The notes beneath the pieces were generated by a model. The model was not told where the DNA came from and did not search any database. It worked only from the letters and a program-made list of their open reading frames with translations. A program made the translations under genes and the position numbers. This document shows, piece after piece, positions 1-10,435 of a stretch of DNA of 64,000 nt (positions are counted from its first letter, which is position 1; every line of letters begins with the position of its first letter). The DNA is from Chaetoderma sp. LZ-2023a (lineage: Eukaryota > Mollusca > Caudofoveata > Chaetodermatida > Chaetodermatidae). The DNA is taken from NCBI GenBank assembly GCA_034401795.1, contig CM067370.1, forward strand, positions 102,118,028-102,182,027. The letters run 5' to 3'.

Positions 1-2
1 TT

Positions 3-254
3 CATTGGTGGAAGTCGCACAGACGTGACTTCGAGGATGATCTGCTGGAAGCATTTGAATTCACTCAGCGTCTGATGTCAGCTGTGGCGGCGTCAGCTGG
101 TGTCGAGCGCGTGTTCTCCAGCTATGGGCTCGTGCAGAGTAAGTTGAGAAACAAACTTGGAACTTTAAAAGCGGCTAAACTAGTATTTCTTTTTCGGTCC
201 CTAAACTGTGACAAAGAAAATGACTTCCGGTTTCAGTTGAATGATGATTGTTGA
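3..254 (+). CDS. hAT transposase, C-terminal fragment (dimerisation domain)
   Basis: An 83-codon open frame enters from the left edge and ends at a TGA at 252-254. It reads from HWWKSHRRDF through SAGVERVFSSYG to SKLRNKLGTLKAAKLVFLF. This is the hAT C-terminal dimerisation signature (A/S-S-x-x-x-ER-x-FS-x-x-G, then a K-L/R-R-N-x-L block and a K-A-x-K-L-V/L helix), as in ZBED-like and other animal hAT transposases. The region helps transposase subunits pair on transposon ends in the nucleus. The part visible here has no stop or frameshift. The N-terminal zinc finger and the catalytic core lie before base 1, so activity cannot be judged. Confidence 0.85.
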   Translation, partial: HWWKSHRRDFEDDLLEAFEFTQRLMSAVAASAGVERVFSSYGLVQSKLRNKLGTLKAAKLVFLFRSLNCDKENDFRFQLNDDC

Positions 255-445
255 CTAGACTAGTGAAGTACAATTGCAGCATTATTGAAAACTGAAAGTG
301 AAAAGTGATGACAGACACATCTATCTGTGACTCAGTTAGGTTTGCGCGATATTGCTTGAGAGAATATCGATATCGTTATTATAAAAAAATTGCGGTATCT
401 CAATAGTCAATATATCGAGTGTTCTGGTTAATCACTTAATTGTGA

Positions 446-617
446 ATAATTAAAGAATATGCATCCCATCATTCATAACATATTGAATATTTTGAAAGCA
501 ATTTCACTGGAAGCCGTTGCTGCCTAAGTCAGCAACGGTTTTCAGTGAAATTGCTTTCAAAATATTCAATATGTTTATTATGTTACGAATGATGGGATGT
601 CTATTCTTTAATTATCA
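446..617. repeat. Long palindrome, palindromic family P2
   Basis: Two arms of about 75 nt face each other around a short loop with GTTGCTG and CAGCAAC at its edges. The arms share the CCCATCATTCATAACATATT and TTGAAAGCAATTTCACTG blocks with few mismatches. Relatives with the same GTTGCTG centre and ATATTC outer parts occur near 12960, 42850 and 63700. It looks like a foldback MITE with no coding capacity. Confidence 0.8.
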
Positions 618-870
618 CTGTTTGAACTAATAATATATAGAGTTCAAAATTTATATATTACGTCATATTAGCAACGATTTTTCAATTTTGTTCACAATTG
701 CATCACAGATACAGTGAGTAGCAATAGGACAGAAATGATGCAATGCATAAATCTAACGAATTAGCCCTAATTAGATGCACAAAATCTATGAAGGTATGCA
801 AAAGTCATCATTGTCTAAGTCTATCAACCTTGTTAACTTCTGTCTTTAAAAATATGCTCAAATTAAAATT

Positions 871-973
871 GATAAACTGGTGTACATTTTTCAACAATTT
901 TGGTGGACGATGTTGCTGTCTGCGACAGCTCTATCATCCACCAAATTTGTTGAAAAATGTACACCAGTTTATC
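871..973. repeat. Palindrome, about 48-nt arms
   Basis: The left arm starts GATAAACTGGTGTACATTTT and the right arm ends with its reverse complement; the loop is TGCGACA. The same arms form the inner palindrome of the neighbouring MITE at 979-1228, so this is probably a second, diverged copy of that family without recognisable outer ends. Confidence 0.75.
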
Positions 974-978
974 TTTAA

Positions 979-1228
979 CCCTTAGCACACTGATGTCGAA
1001 ATTTTTAAATTTCAAATTAAATTTAAAGATAAACTGGTGTACGTTTTTCAACAAATTTTGTGGAAGATGGTGCTGTCACAGACAGCAGCATCGTCCACAA
1101 AAATTGTTGCAAATTGTACACCAGTTTATCTTTAAATTTAATTTGAAAATTTAAATTATCATGCTCCAGAGTGCTAGGGGTTATGTTTATTTTGAAAAAT
1201 TAAAACTCCTACATCAGTGTGCTAAGGG
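979..1228. mobile_element. piggyBac-like MITE with TTAA target duplication
   Basis: The element starts CCCTTAGCACACTGATGT and ends with the exact reverse complement. It is flanked by TTAA at 975-978 and 1229-1232. CCC-starting TIRs and TTAA target sites are typical of piggyBac. At 250 bp it cannot code for a transposase. It contains an inner palindrome at about 1034-1125 matching the one at 871-973. Confidence 0.85.
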
Positions 1229-1879
1229 TTAATGTAATGTAATGATGTGTTTACGTGTTACAATGTATATAGTTTCTTGCCAGTTTCAGCAATTACTGAT
1301 TTTGATTTTTGAAGTTGTAGTAAACTACTTAATTTAATAACATTTCAATCTTTATTGTTTTAGTGTTAAATAAAATGGAGCCCAAAAGTCCAACTTGATA
1401 AGCACTAGCCAATAGTAATCGAGACACTCAATGACACTCCAGAGTGACTCCAGACGCATGTCATAGCTGAAAAAAGAGACAGTGTCTTGCTTTAAAAGAG
1501 TGTGCTTTTGGAATTAGACTAATAGTAATAGCCATACTGGCCCATACATGACTTTTCATGTACACTATTGCTTTAATGGTCATGTAGTGACATGTACGCA
1601 CATGGAATTCTCCTCTTCTTTACAGCTTACACATACTTAATGATCATACTTTGTACACATGTGTGATGTACTGTGTACATGAACCTCAAGTATGTAGATT
1701 GTAGATGTGGACTCGTGCACTGGGTCTAGTCTTGCTGATGACAAATATGAGCAATTAAGTGTATAATTCTATTTTGTGTTGATGTTCAAGTGCCATGGAA
1801 GCAGTAAAATAATTATGTTACTTTAATTTAACAAAATTACTGTTAATTGTATTAATTACTTGAAAATTCCTCTATTTTT

Positions 1880-1978
1880 GCAAAACTGATTTAAATCACG
1901 ATTTTTTCGATAAAAATCGAGTGATTTAAATCATGATTTAAATCATGATATAAATCAATTGATTTAAATCAAGCCAAC
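1880..1978. repeat. GATTTAAATCA iterated motif at a hAT terminus
   Basis: Several overlapping copies of the self-complementary word GATTTAAATCA lie just inside the presumed hAT end. Subterminal iterated motifs are common in hAT elements as transposase-binding sites, so this is probably the 3' subterminal region of the element at 1-1978. Confidence 0.5.
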
Positions 1979-4578
1979 CCTGGGGTGGCCTACCCCAGTT
2001 TCAGCCCACACCGACTGAAGCAAGCGATAAGTGATTGACAGCATTCATAGCTGCCCTCACTCCCTCATCACAAAGGGACAGGACTTCCTCATTGTGTGCT
2101 TGGCCGTCCACAAGTGCCTGAGCGGGGCCACCAATCCAACAGTCATCCTCAGTGATCGTTGGGACCACACCATACTGCTTGTACTCCCCCTGGGGATACG
2201 GCACCTTGCCCGCACCTCCCTAGATGCCGCAGGGAGCTGGATCTTGGTCAATAGTTGCTTGGCATAAATAGCCTCAAGCAACTCCTTGAACTTTGGATCC
2301 AGTCCAATGGACTGAATCCGAGCCGCAGGCAAGACCCCCATCTGAATCAATGCAACCGATGGATGGGGTATGTCTTCCTCGGTCATGGCAGAGACCACGG
2401 ATGGGTCCACCCCGCCTAGCCAAGCCAGAGCATCGGACCAGTCTGCCTCCGAGGAAGACACCCCGTGAACACATCACCCGTTGATGTGCTCATGGGTCTA
2501 CCAGCAACAGCCTCCCAGCATGAAGCCACTGCTGAAAAAGCAACAACACCGGTACCGCACGGTTCCGCCACCACCCCATGAAACAAACTTTCCATAGAGT
2601 AGGCCTGCACGGAACACCGTGCGGACCCGTAGCACTTACGGAACCATGGCCATACACGGGTGCCAATGGCACCCCGTGTTTGGCCGCTGGACCAGGCGAG
2701 ATAGGTGAGTACCAAGCCTGACCAGCCACATGCATTACCATGTCAGTTGGTGGCAAACCAACCAGCACTGGACGGGTGCCTGGTACCGGTGTGGCCTCAA
2801 CCACGGGCGGAGTGACTGCCATGGCTTGCGCCAAGCCAGACAGATGGAGGGCGGCTCCGTCCAGGATGGAATTGGCCTCCATGCGCAGTATCTCAGGCCT
2901 CAACAGCCTCTCCTCTTCGGCCTCATCCTCAGACCCAGAAGAGTCGTCACCAGATGAGGAGACACTGGAGCCATCCTGGCGAATGGCTCCCATGGCTGAT
3001 GGACCAGCTACCACTACTGGACCACCAAGAGGTGGCCGCAGAGAAGCAGTACCCACCCGGCCGGAGCCCGATGGGACCGCCAGGGAGCAATACGAGATGG
3101 CCCCCTCGGTAACCAGTCCAGAACCCTGTCCAAGGACAGGGTTCGTACTGGACATAGAGAGAGGTTGCACCACAGTCTTCGGTATCAGAAGCCTTGCATA
3201 GCGGGCTCAAACCATGCCAAGGGTGCCATCTCCGAACCCTCCAACTGCAGATGAGGCCCGCCCCCAGGGGCCAAAATGGGTGCTCCTCGATTTCTTTTCG
3301 AACTGCCTGACCCCACGTCAGACCCAGCCAAGGCCTTCTGGCAAGGAACTCGACTAACAACTCGATGGGCCACACTGCACAGACATTACACCTATTGTCA
3401 ATGTTACATTTCAAACATCGATAACAGACATGGTCCTTGAATGTGACCGTCACAAATTTATGACACTCAGGACATGATGGCGGGGTAGGCTTCGCCTGAA
3501 ACCAAGCACAAAACCTAAATAGGCAAGCGGTATGAAACGAAACAGGAATGGAAGGCAGACAAATAATTTTCAAATATTTTGACCATAAATTTAAATTTAA
3601 CCCTCCGGCACCCCACACCCGCAATGTTACAACCAAGATCGCGTAAGCTGGCGACCAGAACGCGAGCGGCCCAATAATACACCCATAAATTGATCCTGCA
3701 GGATGCATAAACACTGAACCAGGAACCATATCAGAAGCATTCGAGGTATATTTAAGAATTAATTTCAAAATTATACTACTCAAACGAAAGCCAAACGATA
3801 CATGAAGGAACAACAAATTGAATTAACATTACTGCTGTAGGACACGGTAAAACCGCAGAACACACATCTTAATCAAGAATTTTGAAATCATCGATCAATG
3901 CAAACAGGTCGTGATTACACGCAAAACGTGACATAATTCAGAAGTTTCTGGCACAAAACGCATGCAGCACCAAGAATAAGATGCACGAATTAAGGAAACA
4001 TTTCCTTCACCAAATAATCCGAGAAATAAAAGGGTGTGACATCAACTGCTTGGACCATACGGTTGAACGATGTAAGCCGATTTTGGTGTTTAAAAAAACC
4101 AACGTAAGTCAATGCCCAGTTTCATATTACTGCCCGATCGCCATTGGGATTCGAGGAGATCTTATCTGGCATATTTCCAGTTCCGGGGTCAGAAAATGGG
4201 ACATGCAACACACACAAAATCTCAGAGAACTAGAGAAATAATATGAAAGAATACGACCTGAGATTCAGAAGCGACTTCCATAGTAAATCCAGTAATCCAG
4301 AAACGAGAAACAGCAAATAGGCACAGGGAAAAACACAAAGAAAACTCAGATTTCTCCAAGAACAAAATAGCAATGTATTCTCTTGTTGCTATGCAAACAA
4401 GAATGAGTGTCTCTGGCAGGCGGGTACCCAGTTGTTGGGAACCGGGTACCCGGTTCCAGGAGCGGGTAAGGCTTTCTAAATCTAGATTACTAGAGCCAGC
4501 TATCAGGATAGCTGTATTATCAATGAGTAATGTAATGGTAAGTATTGATCGAAGGAGAAATCAAATTTCCTTGAACAA
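1979..4578 (-). mobile_element. DIRS-like retrotransposon fossil, family A, copy A3 (5' part)
   Basis: Read on the minus strand, this matches the first part of copies A1 and A2. A terminal repeat lies at about 4373-4578, with twin GGGTACCC palindromes and the ATCGAAGGAG terminus, followed by a leader and the ORF1 (gag-like) region at about 3820-1979. ORF1 begins with a Cys-rich stretch (CPECHKF, CYRCLKC, CNVCAVW at about 3380-3490) that could bind zinc. DIRS elements are reverse-transcribed and integrate with a tyrosine recombinase instead of a DDE integrase. Broken, with several breaks. The reverse transcriptase and recombinase parts would lie left of the window, beyond the hAT at 1-1978. 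Confidence 0.75.
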
Positions 4579-4980
4579 ATATACAAATGGCCCTTAGTCC
4601 CTAATTATATTTCTCAAATTTTAATCCCTCTAACAATAGTGCAAAATTCAAGATGCCAGCCATGCAAACCAGGTTAACCAGCCAATCATCTTTGAACAAT
4701 CTTGAATGTTTACTGCAAGAAAGATTCATGTCAAATTGACAAATGGTATTGCATTTAAAGAAAGTTAGCCATTTAACTCCTGAAATTTCAGTCTCACAAT
4801 TAGAAGACAACAATACAGTTTACATATAGTTATTTTTAAAACTAATTTAGGCCATAGGAATATTTAACAGAATATTCCTAAACATCAAAAATAATTGTAT
4901 GAGTTAATAACGTGGCATGGTGACTGCATGCCAGTGCTTCATCACTTTATTGCTACAAGTGCCATATGATTGTGACTTAC
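4579..4980. other. Unassigned single-copy-looking sequence
   Basis: AT-rich DNA between the A3 terminal repeat and the PIFO exon. On the minus strand it would be the start of the next PIFO intron. No further exon, promoter or repeat was recognised. Confidence 0.4.
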
Positions 4981-5135
4981 TTCTTCATTATCATAGCATC
5001 CTGGTCCACGATGTGGTGCACCTCGTAATGGACTGATTTCATTACCAAATCGGTTCTGTGGCATCTTTGTCGGAAAGAGCTCCCGATTTAAAGTTGTCAT
5101 GAAGGCAACCTTTGGCATATTTGGCTTGCGCTCAA
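4981..5135 (-). CDS. PIFO: PIFO (pitchfork / CIMAP3) internal exon
   Basis: On the minus strand this 155-nt segment lies between a consensus acceptor (T-rich tract, then CAG, at about 5136-5150) and a donor (GAA/GTAAGT at 4980-4981). After two bases that complete a split codon, it reads 51 codons without a stop. The key block is GNEISPLRGAPHRGPGCYDN, which fits the vertebrate pitchfork signature GN-x-x-x-PLRG-x-PHRGPGCY; the preceding FMTTLNRELFP fits the start of the human protein. Pitchfork localises to cilia and basal bodies and is reported to act in Aurora-A-linked cilium disassembly. Human PIFO is about 190 residues, so this is roughly a quarter of it. Flanking exons were not found: downstream ones must lie left of 4981, where DIRS and hAT insertions dominate, or beyond the window. 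Confidence 0.8.
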
Positions 5136-5684
5136 CTGGATAAAAAAATCATATAATGAAACTGTTAGAACTCTCAATAATTAAATACACCATCTAATTC
5201 TTTCATCTGTGAAATCACAGTACCATATCTCATCTTTATATGAACTGGTCGACAAGCAGAGAAGTTGTTCAGTAATTCAGCTGGAAGCTCTGGTCAAACA
5301 GAATGTTTCTTATTCAATGAGAAATCTTGAATGTCTGCTCTGTAGTTCATTGAATATGAGTTACAGTAATGCTTTATTGATCAATAACATATAAATCTGC
5401 TAGTGAATGTCCATCTGCAGGCCAATAAAGAACTTTTTAATAATTTACCACTCGAATGACTGGTTTCCGTTATTGAGACAGTCATTGTATGACATATGAT
5501 TACTGTATTCTACAGCTGTAGCAGTAGAAACATCCTACAGCTGCAATCAGCCAAATGTTTAGCTTCCTCGGGTGCATTCTTGATCTGAGTGTACCGAGTC
5601 CTGCTTTCTTGACCTTGCAGCATAAGTAAGCATTTTTTTTGTTGTGTATGTATTTATTATTGAGTTTTGGGATCTAATATTTAG
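5136..5684. other. Intergenic or intronic sequence with one weak palindrome
   Basis: No exon recognised on either strand. A degraded copy of palindromic family P1 (TTTACCACTCGAATGACTGG and a partial inverted partner) lies at about 5445-5500. The 5' exon of PIFO would be expected here or further right, but no convincing Met-starting exon with a donor was found. Confidence 0.4.
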
Positions 5685-6375
5685 CTGATATGAGCTAGTC
5701 TGCAGTTTAGGGGCCGCCGACAATGGCTGCTGAAATCTCACAAAATACTGTTAGTTGTGAGATTTCATGAGATTTCAATGGTTGCTTAGGATTTTCCAAG
5801 AATAGAATCAGTATTTCCCGATAATTTTATAGTACAAAATCCAAGCAAACGGTGTTTATACAGAAATGATTAGATGATGGATGATGTTGATAGCGATATG
5901 TTTTCTTTGCCTTCACTGAAATATATGCGTTTTATTAGATCCAGAAAATGTGGGAATGAATCCCCACTGGGTTTTAAATATTTGGAATGGTACATATTTA
6001 TTGAATGATACAAGTGAGTAATTCGTTTATGACGTAATAATGCAATGACGTAATACTATTTTGAGGCCAGTGACGTTACAATCAACCTGCTCTCTCTCCT
6101 CTCCAAAACATATAATGCTATTGCCGTCATAATTAAGGTTCCCCAGAGCGTGTGATTGACGTTAACCAATCAGCTCTGAGTTAAGGGGATACCTAGCAAC
6201 CAATGAAATCTCGGAGAATCACACTGTTTGCGGTACTTTGTGAGATTTCCGTGGCCCTTAAAGTGCAGTAGTCCCCTGATATGTTACATAGTGTATTATC
6301 GTCAGAAGAAATGTATTTTCTTGGTAGTTGTTTCTTTAGATCGAAAGAAAATAGGGGTTTATCGGCATTAACTGT
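5645..6375. repeat. Dispersed repeat D, copy 1, split by a hAT-like element
   Basis: The stretches 5645-5692 and 6276-6375 match one continuous stretch at 9973-10105 (copy 2). They share the TTATTGAGTTTTGGGATCTA and TTTCTTGGTAGTTGTTTCTT blocks. The 583-bp element at 5693-6275 interrupts copy 1 only. The wider identity of repeat D is not recognised. Confidence 0.75.
5693..6275. mobile_element. Non-autonomous hAT-like element with 8-bp target duplication
   Basis: A perfect 8-bp direct repeat CTGATATG flanks the element (5685-5692 and 6276-6283). The ends are imperfect inverted repeats of about 25 bp (left AGCTAGTCTGCAGTTTAGGGGCC; the right end in reverse complement is close to GGGACTACTGCACTTTAAGGGCC), followed by shared GTGAGATTTC blocks. 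An 8-bp duplication fits hAT. The matching empty site occurs once at 10012-10019 in repeat D copy 2, which fixes the boundaries. No transposase is encoded. Confidence 0.85.
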
Positions 6376-6960
6376 AAACACATTTATTAAGAATGCATTA
6401 AATAGACATTGGAAATTAACTAAATACTCTATCCTTGCATAATATACTCATGGACACATAAATAGGTAAAAGCCTAATTTTGTCCATTAATGTAACTCTG
6501 ACGTTACGGTCTTCCTATTTAGGCGCGAGTACTACAGTACCTTGGTAACTGTGTTTGATAGGGTGATATGGGAAAAATACATAATGCTTGAACTAAATTT
6601 TGCTATGTTTGAAAAATACAACAATTATTTATGCCTACCAATGTTTTTTTATAAATTGGATCAGCGGTTATTCTATACAATGTATATCGGTCCTCGCAGT
6701 GCAGTTTTCGGGCTTCAAAATGGCCGCCATCCTTAAATCCTGTTGACGCTTAAAGGGGCCTATCTTTAAAGTTATTTTTAACCAATAAGACTAAAGATAT
6801 TCCGGGCTAAAATATAACTATGTGACAACCGATAGGTTGAATTTCATAATTACTGCGACATAATTTTAACCAGACAAAATTGGCCATATCTTGATTCTAA
6901 CCCCTCCCATAGGTTTACTCTGGGCTTTCGGTTTGATACGAAATCTGGTTAAAAGACTAT
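6284..6960. other. Non-coding region before the tandem repeat
   Basis: No gene recognised. The last 100 bp (from about 6870, around GGCCATATCTTGATTCTAAC) resemble 17770-17880 inside DIRS copy B1, suggesting a shared repeat flank. Confidence 0.4.
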
Positions 6961-7720
6961 AGGCATAAATAAAACTAGATTGATCGCATTATATACTCTT
7001 GCATTACAATCAACTTCATGACCTTTTGACCCCATCCCCACCGCCTGGGGGCGGGGCCAAATGTAAATGTGCTCATCCACTCCACATTGATATGGGTAAC
7101 TGACATACTAAATTTGGTTGAATTCTGTCGAAGTGTCAGAGGAGTTGCATTACAAACAATTCTTTGATCTTTTGACCCCCACCCAACCCACCTTGGGGGC
7201 TGGGCCAAATGTAAATGTTCTCATGTACTCCACATTGATATGGGTAAGCCACAGACCAAATTTGGTTGAATTCTTTCCAACGGTTTTCGGAACAGATGCA
7301 TAAAAATAACTTTCCACATGTTAAAATTTTACCCTTTGAGCCCCGTGGGTGGAGCGAAATCTTAATGGCCTCTTGCACTCCGCAATCATATGGGTAACTC
7401 AGATATCAAATTTGGTTGAGTTCAGTCTACCAATATCAGAGGAGTTGCGTTACAACTGATTTGACCTTTTGACCCCTGCCACGCCACCTTGAGGGCAGAG
7501 CCTAATCTATATCTTGTCTTGCAAAGCACATGCCTATTAGTAACCCACATACCGAATTAGGTTGAATTGGTCGCAACGATTTGGGGCGAGATGCATTATA
7601 ATCAATTTTACCTATTGACCACTGCCACACACCCTTGCGGGTGGAGCCTAATCTAAATATCATCTTGCAAATTGCATTCCTATAGGTAACCTACTTACCA
7701 AATTTGCTTAAACTGGTCAG
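6960..7720. repeat. Tandem repeat T1, block 1, about five units of roughly 150 bp
   Basis: Each unit contains CAAATTTGGTTGAATTC, then GGAGTTGCATTACAA, then CTTTTGACCCC, a G/C-rich run such as GGGGCGGGGCC, AAATGTAAATG, and ATATGGGTAACTCACATA. Units are diverged from each other. A second, longer block is at 11380-12690. Short open frames here are by-products of the repeat. Confidence 0.85.
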
Positions 7721-8080
7721 GAAATCTTACGCTTGATCTGTTGGATCGAAATCCGAATGTCAGTGCTCTGTTTTGCACTTGCTTTTATACTATTCTGTCC
7801 TGCTTACAGTTGCTCATTGGTATAACCGGAATAGGAATAAGATGCTTGTTAACCGAAAAAGGTTGCATTTGTAACCGGAAATTTTGTTTTGTAACTGTAC
7901 ATTTTTTATTGTTGGTTGGGTGTAGCCGAAAATTTGTTTGATTCTTGTTTGTTGGGGTTAGTGTAGCCGGAAAAATTTGATTGTGTAACCGGAAATTTAT
8001 TTTATCAGTCTTGTGTAGGCTGACTACAGATTTTGGGACAACATTCTGTGCGGCCTAGAAGTTAGCTGCTGACAAATCCA
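7720..8080. other. Non-coding spacer with short TGTAACCGGAAAT iterations
   Basis: The motif GTAACCGGAAATTT or close variants occurs several times between 7850 and 8000. No gene was recognised. Confidence 0.4.
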
Positions 8081-9190
8081 TTGTTATCAAAAAAGCTGAT
8101 AACGGACAGGACATTGTTATATTAAATGAATATGACTATAATGCTGAAGCATTAAAAGAACTAAACACATGCTATTATAAATTGGTCACAGAAAACCTCA
8201 CCTCCAAACACGCTGAAAGAGTAGAAACAGCCATCACAGGGAGATAACTTGCGACATGGCTAATGGCCTACGGGTAGATAATCCGCGCACAGCGCAATTC
8301 TATCTTCTACCGAAAATCCACAAACAAACCACACCAATACCTGGTAGACCAATCATCAGTGGAAACAGCTGCCTCACTGAGCACATAAGCAGCTTCATTG
8401 ATGAACACCTTAAAGTTCACCTCCAAAAGATCCAATCATATGTAAGGGACACCACTGATGTCATCAATAAACTAGAAACCTTTGGTAAATTACCAACACA
8501 CGTGATTCTAGTAACCATGGATGTCACATAACTTTACATCAATATCCTACATGGTGAGGGACTAAAGGCTGCCACACAACATATCAGAGAATTTGGTATT
8601 CCGGGCAACCTCACACCTAGGTCACTATTAGGCCTACTATTTATTGTATCGATATGTAATAATTTTGAATTTAATGACAAACAATATCTCCAAACAGGAG
8701 GGCCAGCTATGGACACAAAAGTAACACCCACTTATACTATAATATTCATGGCCCAACCGGAGAAAAAGTTACTCCTTGGAGCACCACACAAACCGGCCCT
8801 CTATCTCCGATATATTCATGGTCGGGACATCTGGTCAACAAAAACTAGATGAATTCATCAACTATATGAACACATCACATCATTCCATCAAATTCATGGC
8901 AGAATAATCCACCACTAGAGTCAGTTTCTTGGACACATGTATACATTGATACTGACCACTCCATATGCTTTGATTTATACTATAAGCCTACACACACACA
9001 TGGGTATCTACATTACCAATCAGCACACCCACAGTCTACTAAAATCTCCAGCCCATATGGACAATTCCTAAGGCTACAGAGAATCTGTAGCAAGGAAACA
9101 GATTTCCACAAGCATGCCCGTTAACTCATTGGTTACTTTCAAAAAAGAGAGTAGCCTCCCGTGCTTCTTCTAAACAGTTATCAGAAAGCT
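8080..9190 (+). mobile_element. Penelope-like retroelement fossil, reverse transcriptase region
   Basis: The plus strand carries typical Penelope-like landmarks in order: IKKADNGQDIVILN near 8090, YLLPKIHK with PGRPIISGN near 8310-8370, a LVTMDVT block near 8510, and a later FDLYYKPTHTHGYLHYQSAHP block near 8970-9030. These belong to a retroelement reverse transcriptase that primes on nicked or chromosome-end DNA. No GIY-YIG endonuclease was recognised. Broken, with several breaks, and old. Confidence 0.85.
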
Positions 9191-9235
9191 TGTGCACATT
9201 CATGTATGGCGTGAACAATAGAAGGGGGCGAGATT

Positions 9236-9340
9236 GACGAGAATTATTCAATCATTTAATTTTTAATCATATGAATTCACGATTTAAAACATAATCACGA
9301 TTTTCAATTTAATTATGTAATCACGCAAGCCTAGAACAAT
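9236..9340. repeat. Terminal fragment of family C
   Basis: Read in reverse complement it begins AGGCTTGCGTGATTACATAA and continues with AAATCGTGATT-like blocks, resembling the left end of the family C element at 51991. Only one end is present. Confidence 0.5.
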
Positions 9341-10435
9341 CATAACAATATGGTACAAAAAAGCGATGTTGTGCCGTCCTGTGATCTGTGTTTACTCACA
9401 GATGTCTGTATAATTAACTATCACCTTATATATTGTAATGTTTTGTTTTGTGTGTAGGGTCCATCGACTCATAGGCTCTGCCTTTGATGAACTGCCCAAT
9501 TGTAATGTCTGTATATTGTATATCAAGCATAAACAAATAATCTTGAATCTTGATATAGCCTTGAAACTACCTCCGATTGAAAATACCCTCCACTACCCTA
9601 AGTACCACGGTAGTGTAGTACCATCCTAAACATTAGAAAACTGAGTAATCGAAAACTGGTAACGTAAACTATTCGTCTTGAATTCTAACTCCTGAAATAC
9701 TAACCCTCCATTATGTTCCTAGGCACCGTTGGGAGATTTGCGTTATCTGTCTATATATGTCAGATATCGTAGCACTTGTGGAATATGATTGTTTTTACGA
9801 AATGAAAATGTACGTTGATACGTTGCTAAGGCGCTGCTAAGAATATTACCTTCCGGTTGTCGTAAATGAACGGCGCAGAATACTTTTCGACTGTTGCAAA
9901 AGTCTTCATTCCGCAAATGGTCGCCGGAGAGACAAGACGTCTGTTTTCTGCTTCAACAAAATATATTGCCGTGTATGTATTTATTATTGAGTTTTGGGAT
10001 CTAATATTTAGCTGATATGTTACATAGTGTATTATCGCTCGAAAAAATTTATTTTCTTGGTAGTTGTTTCTTTAAATCGAAAGAAAATTTGGGGTTTATC
10101 GGCCTGTATGTTGCCTACTACAACGAACGAAGGCAGACATTTGCGTGGAGAAATGAATCTCTCGAATGAGTTATTTCGATCGCGTCGCTTACCGGCGCTT
10201 TCTGTTAAATCTGATTGGACCCAGCCGTAGGAGGTGCACACCGATTGGTCCATTTACTAACCAGCAATATTCAGCATTTAGCCATCTCTATGCCACCGTC
10301 TCGTATTGATCATTTAATATTTCGCGGGTTTATAAACATAATTAATGTCAATGAATAATGCCAACCAATAAACAATTGTAACTAAGCAAAGTACAAGCAC
10401 TAGTAATACAATACCAACACAACTCCAGAGGCAAG
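9341..10435. other. Intergenic region; repeat D copy 2 inside
   Basis: Repeat D copy 2 lies at about 9973-10105 and preserves the empty insertion site at 10012-10019. Apart from this, no gene, RNA or clear element was found. Confidence 0.45.

Larger units (their letters stand above)
1..1978 (+). mobile_element. hAT DNA transposon, 3' part, running off the window edge
   Basis: The segment opens inside a hAT transposase reading frame that stops at 254. It probably ends at about 1978, where the sequence finishes in a hAT-style terminus (AAGCCAACCCTG) next to a run of GATTTAAATCA motifs. The DIRS-like copy A3 starts immediately to the right, so the hAT seems to have jumped into A3; the other hAT end and the rest of A3 would then lie left of base 1. 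The 1.7 kb between the stop codon and the terminus also holds two palindromic elements and a TTAA-flanked MITE. The right boundary is inferred, because the left TIR and target duplication are outside the window. Confidence 0.55.

Noticed and set aside
2490-3201. Overlapping 150-230 residue frames on both strands
   Set aside because: Parts of ORF1 of copy A3 and its shadows, not host genes.
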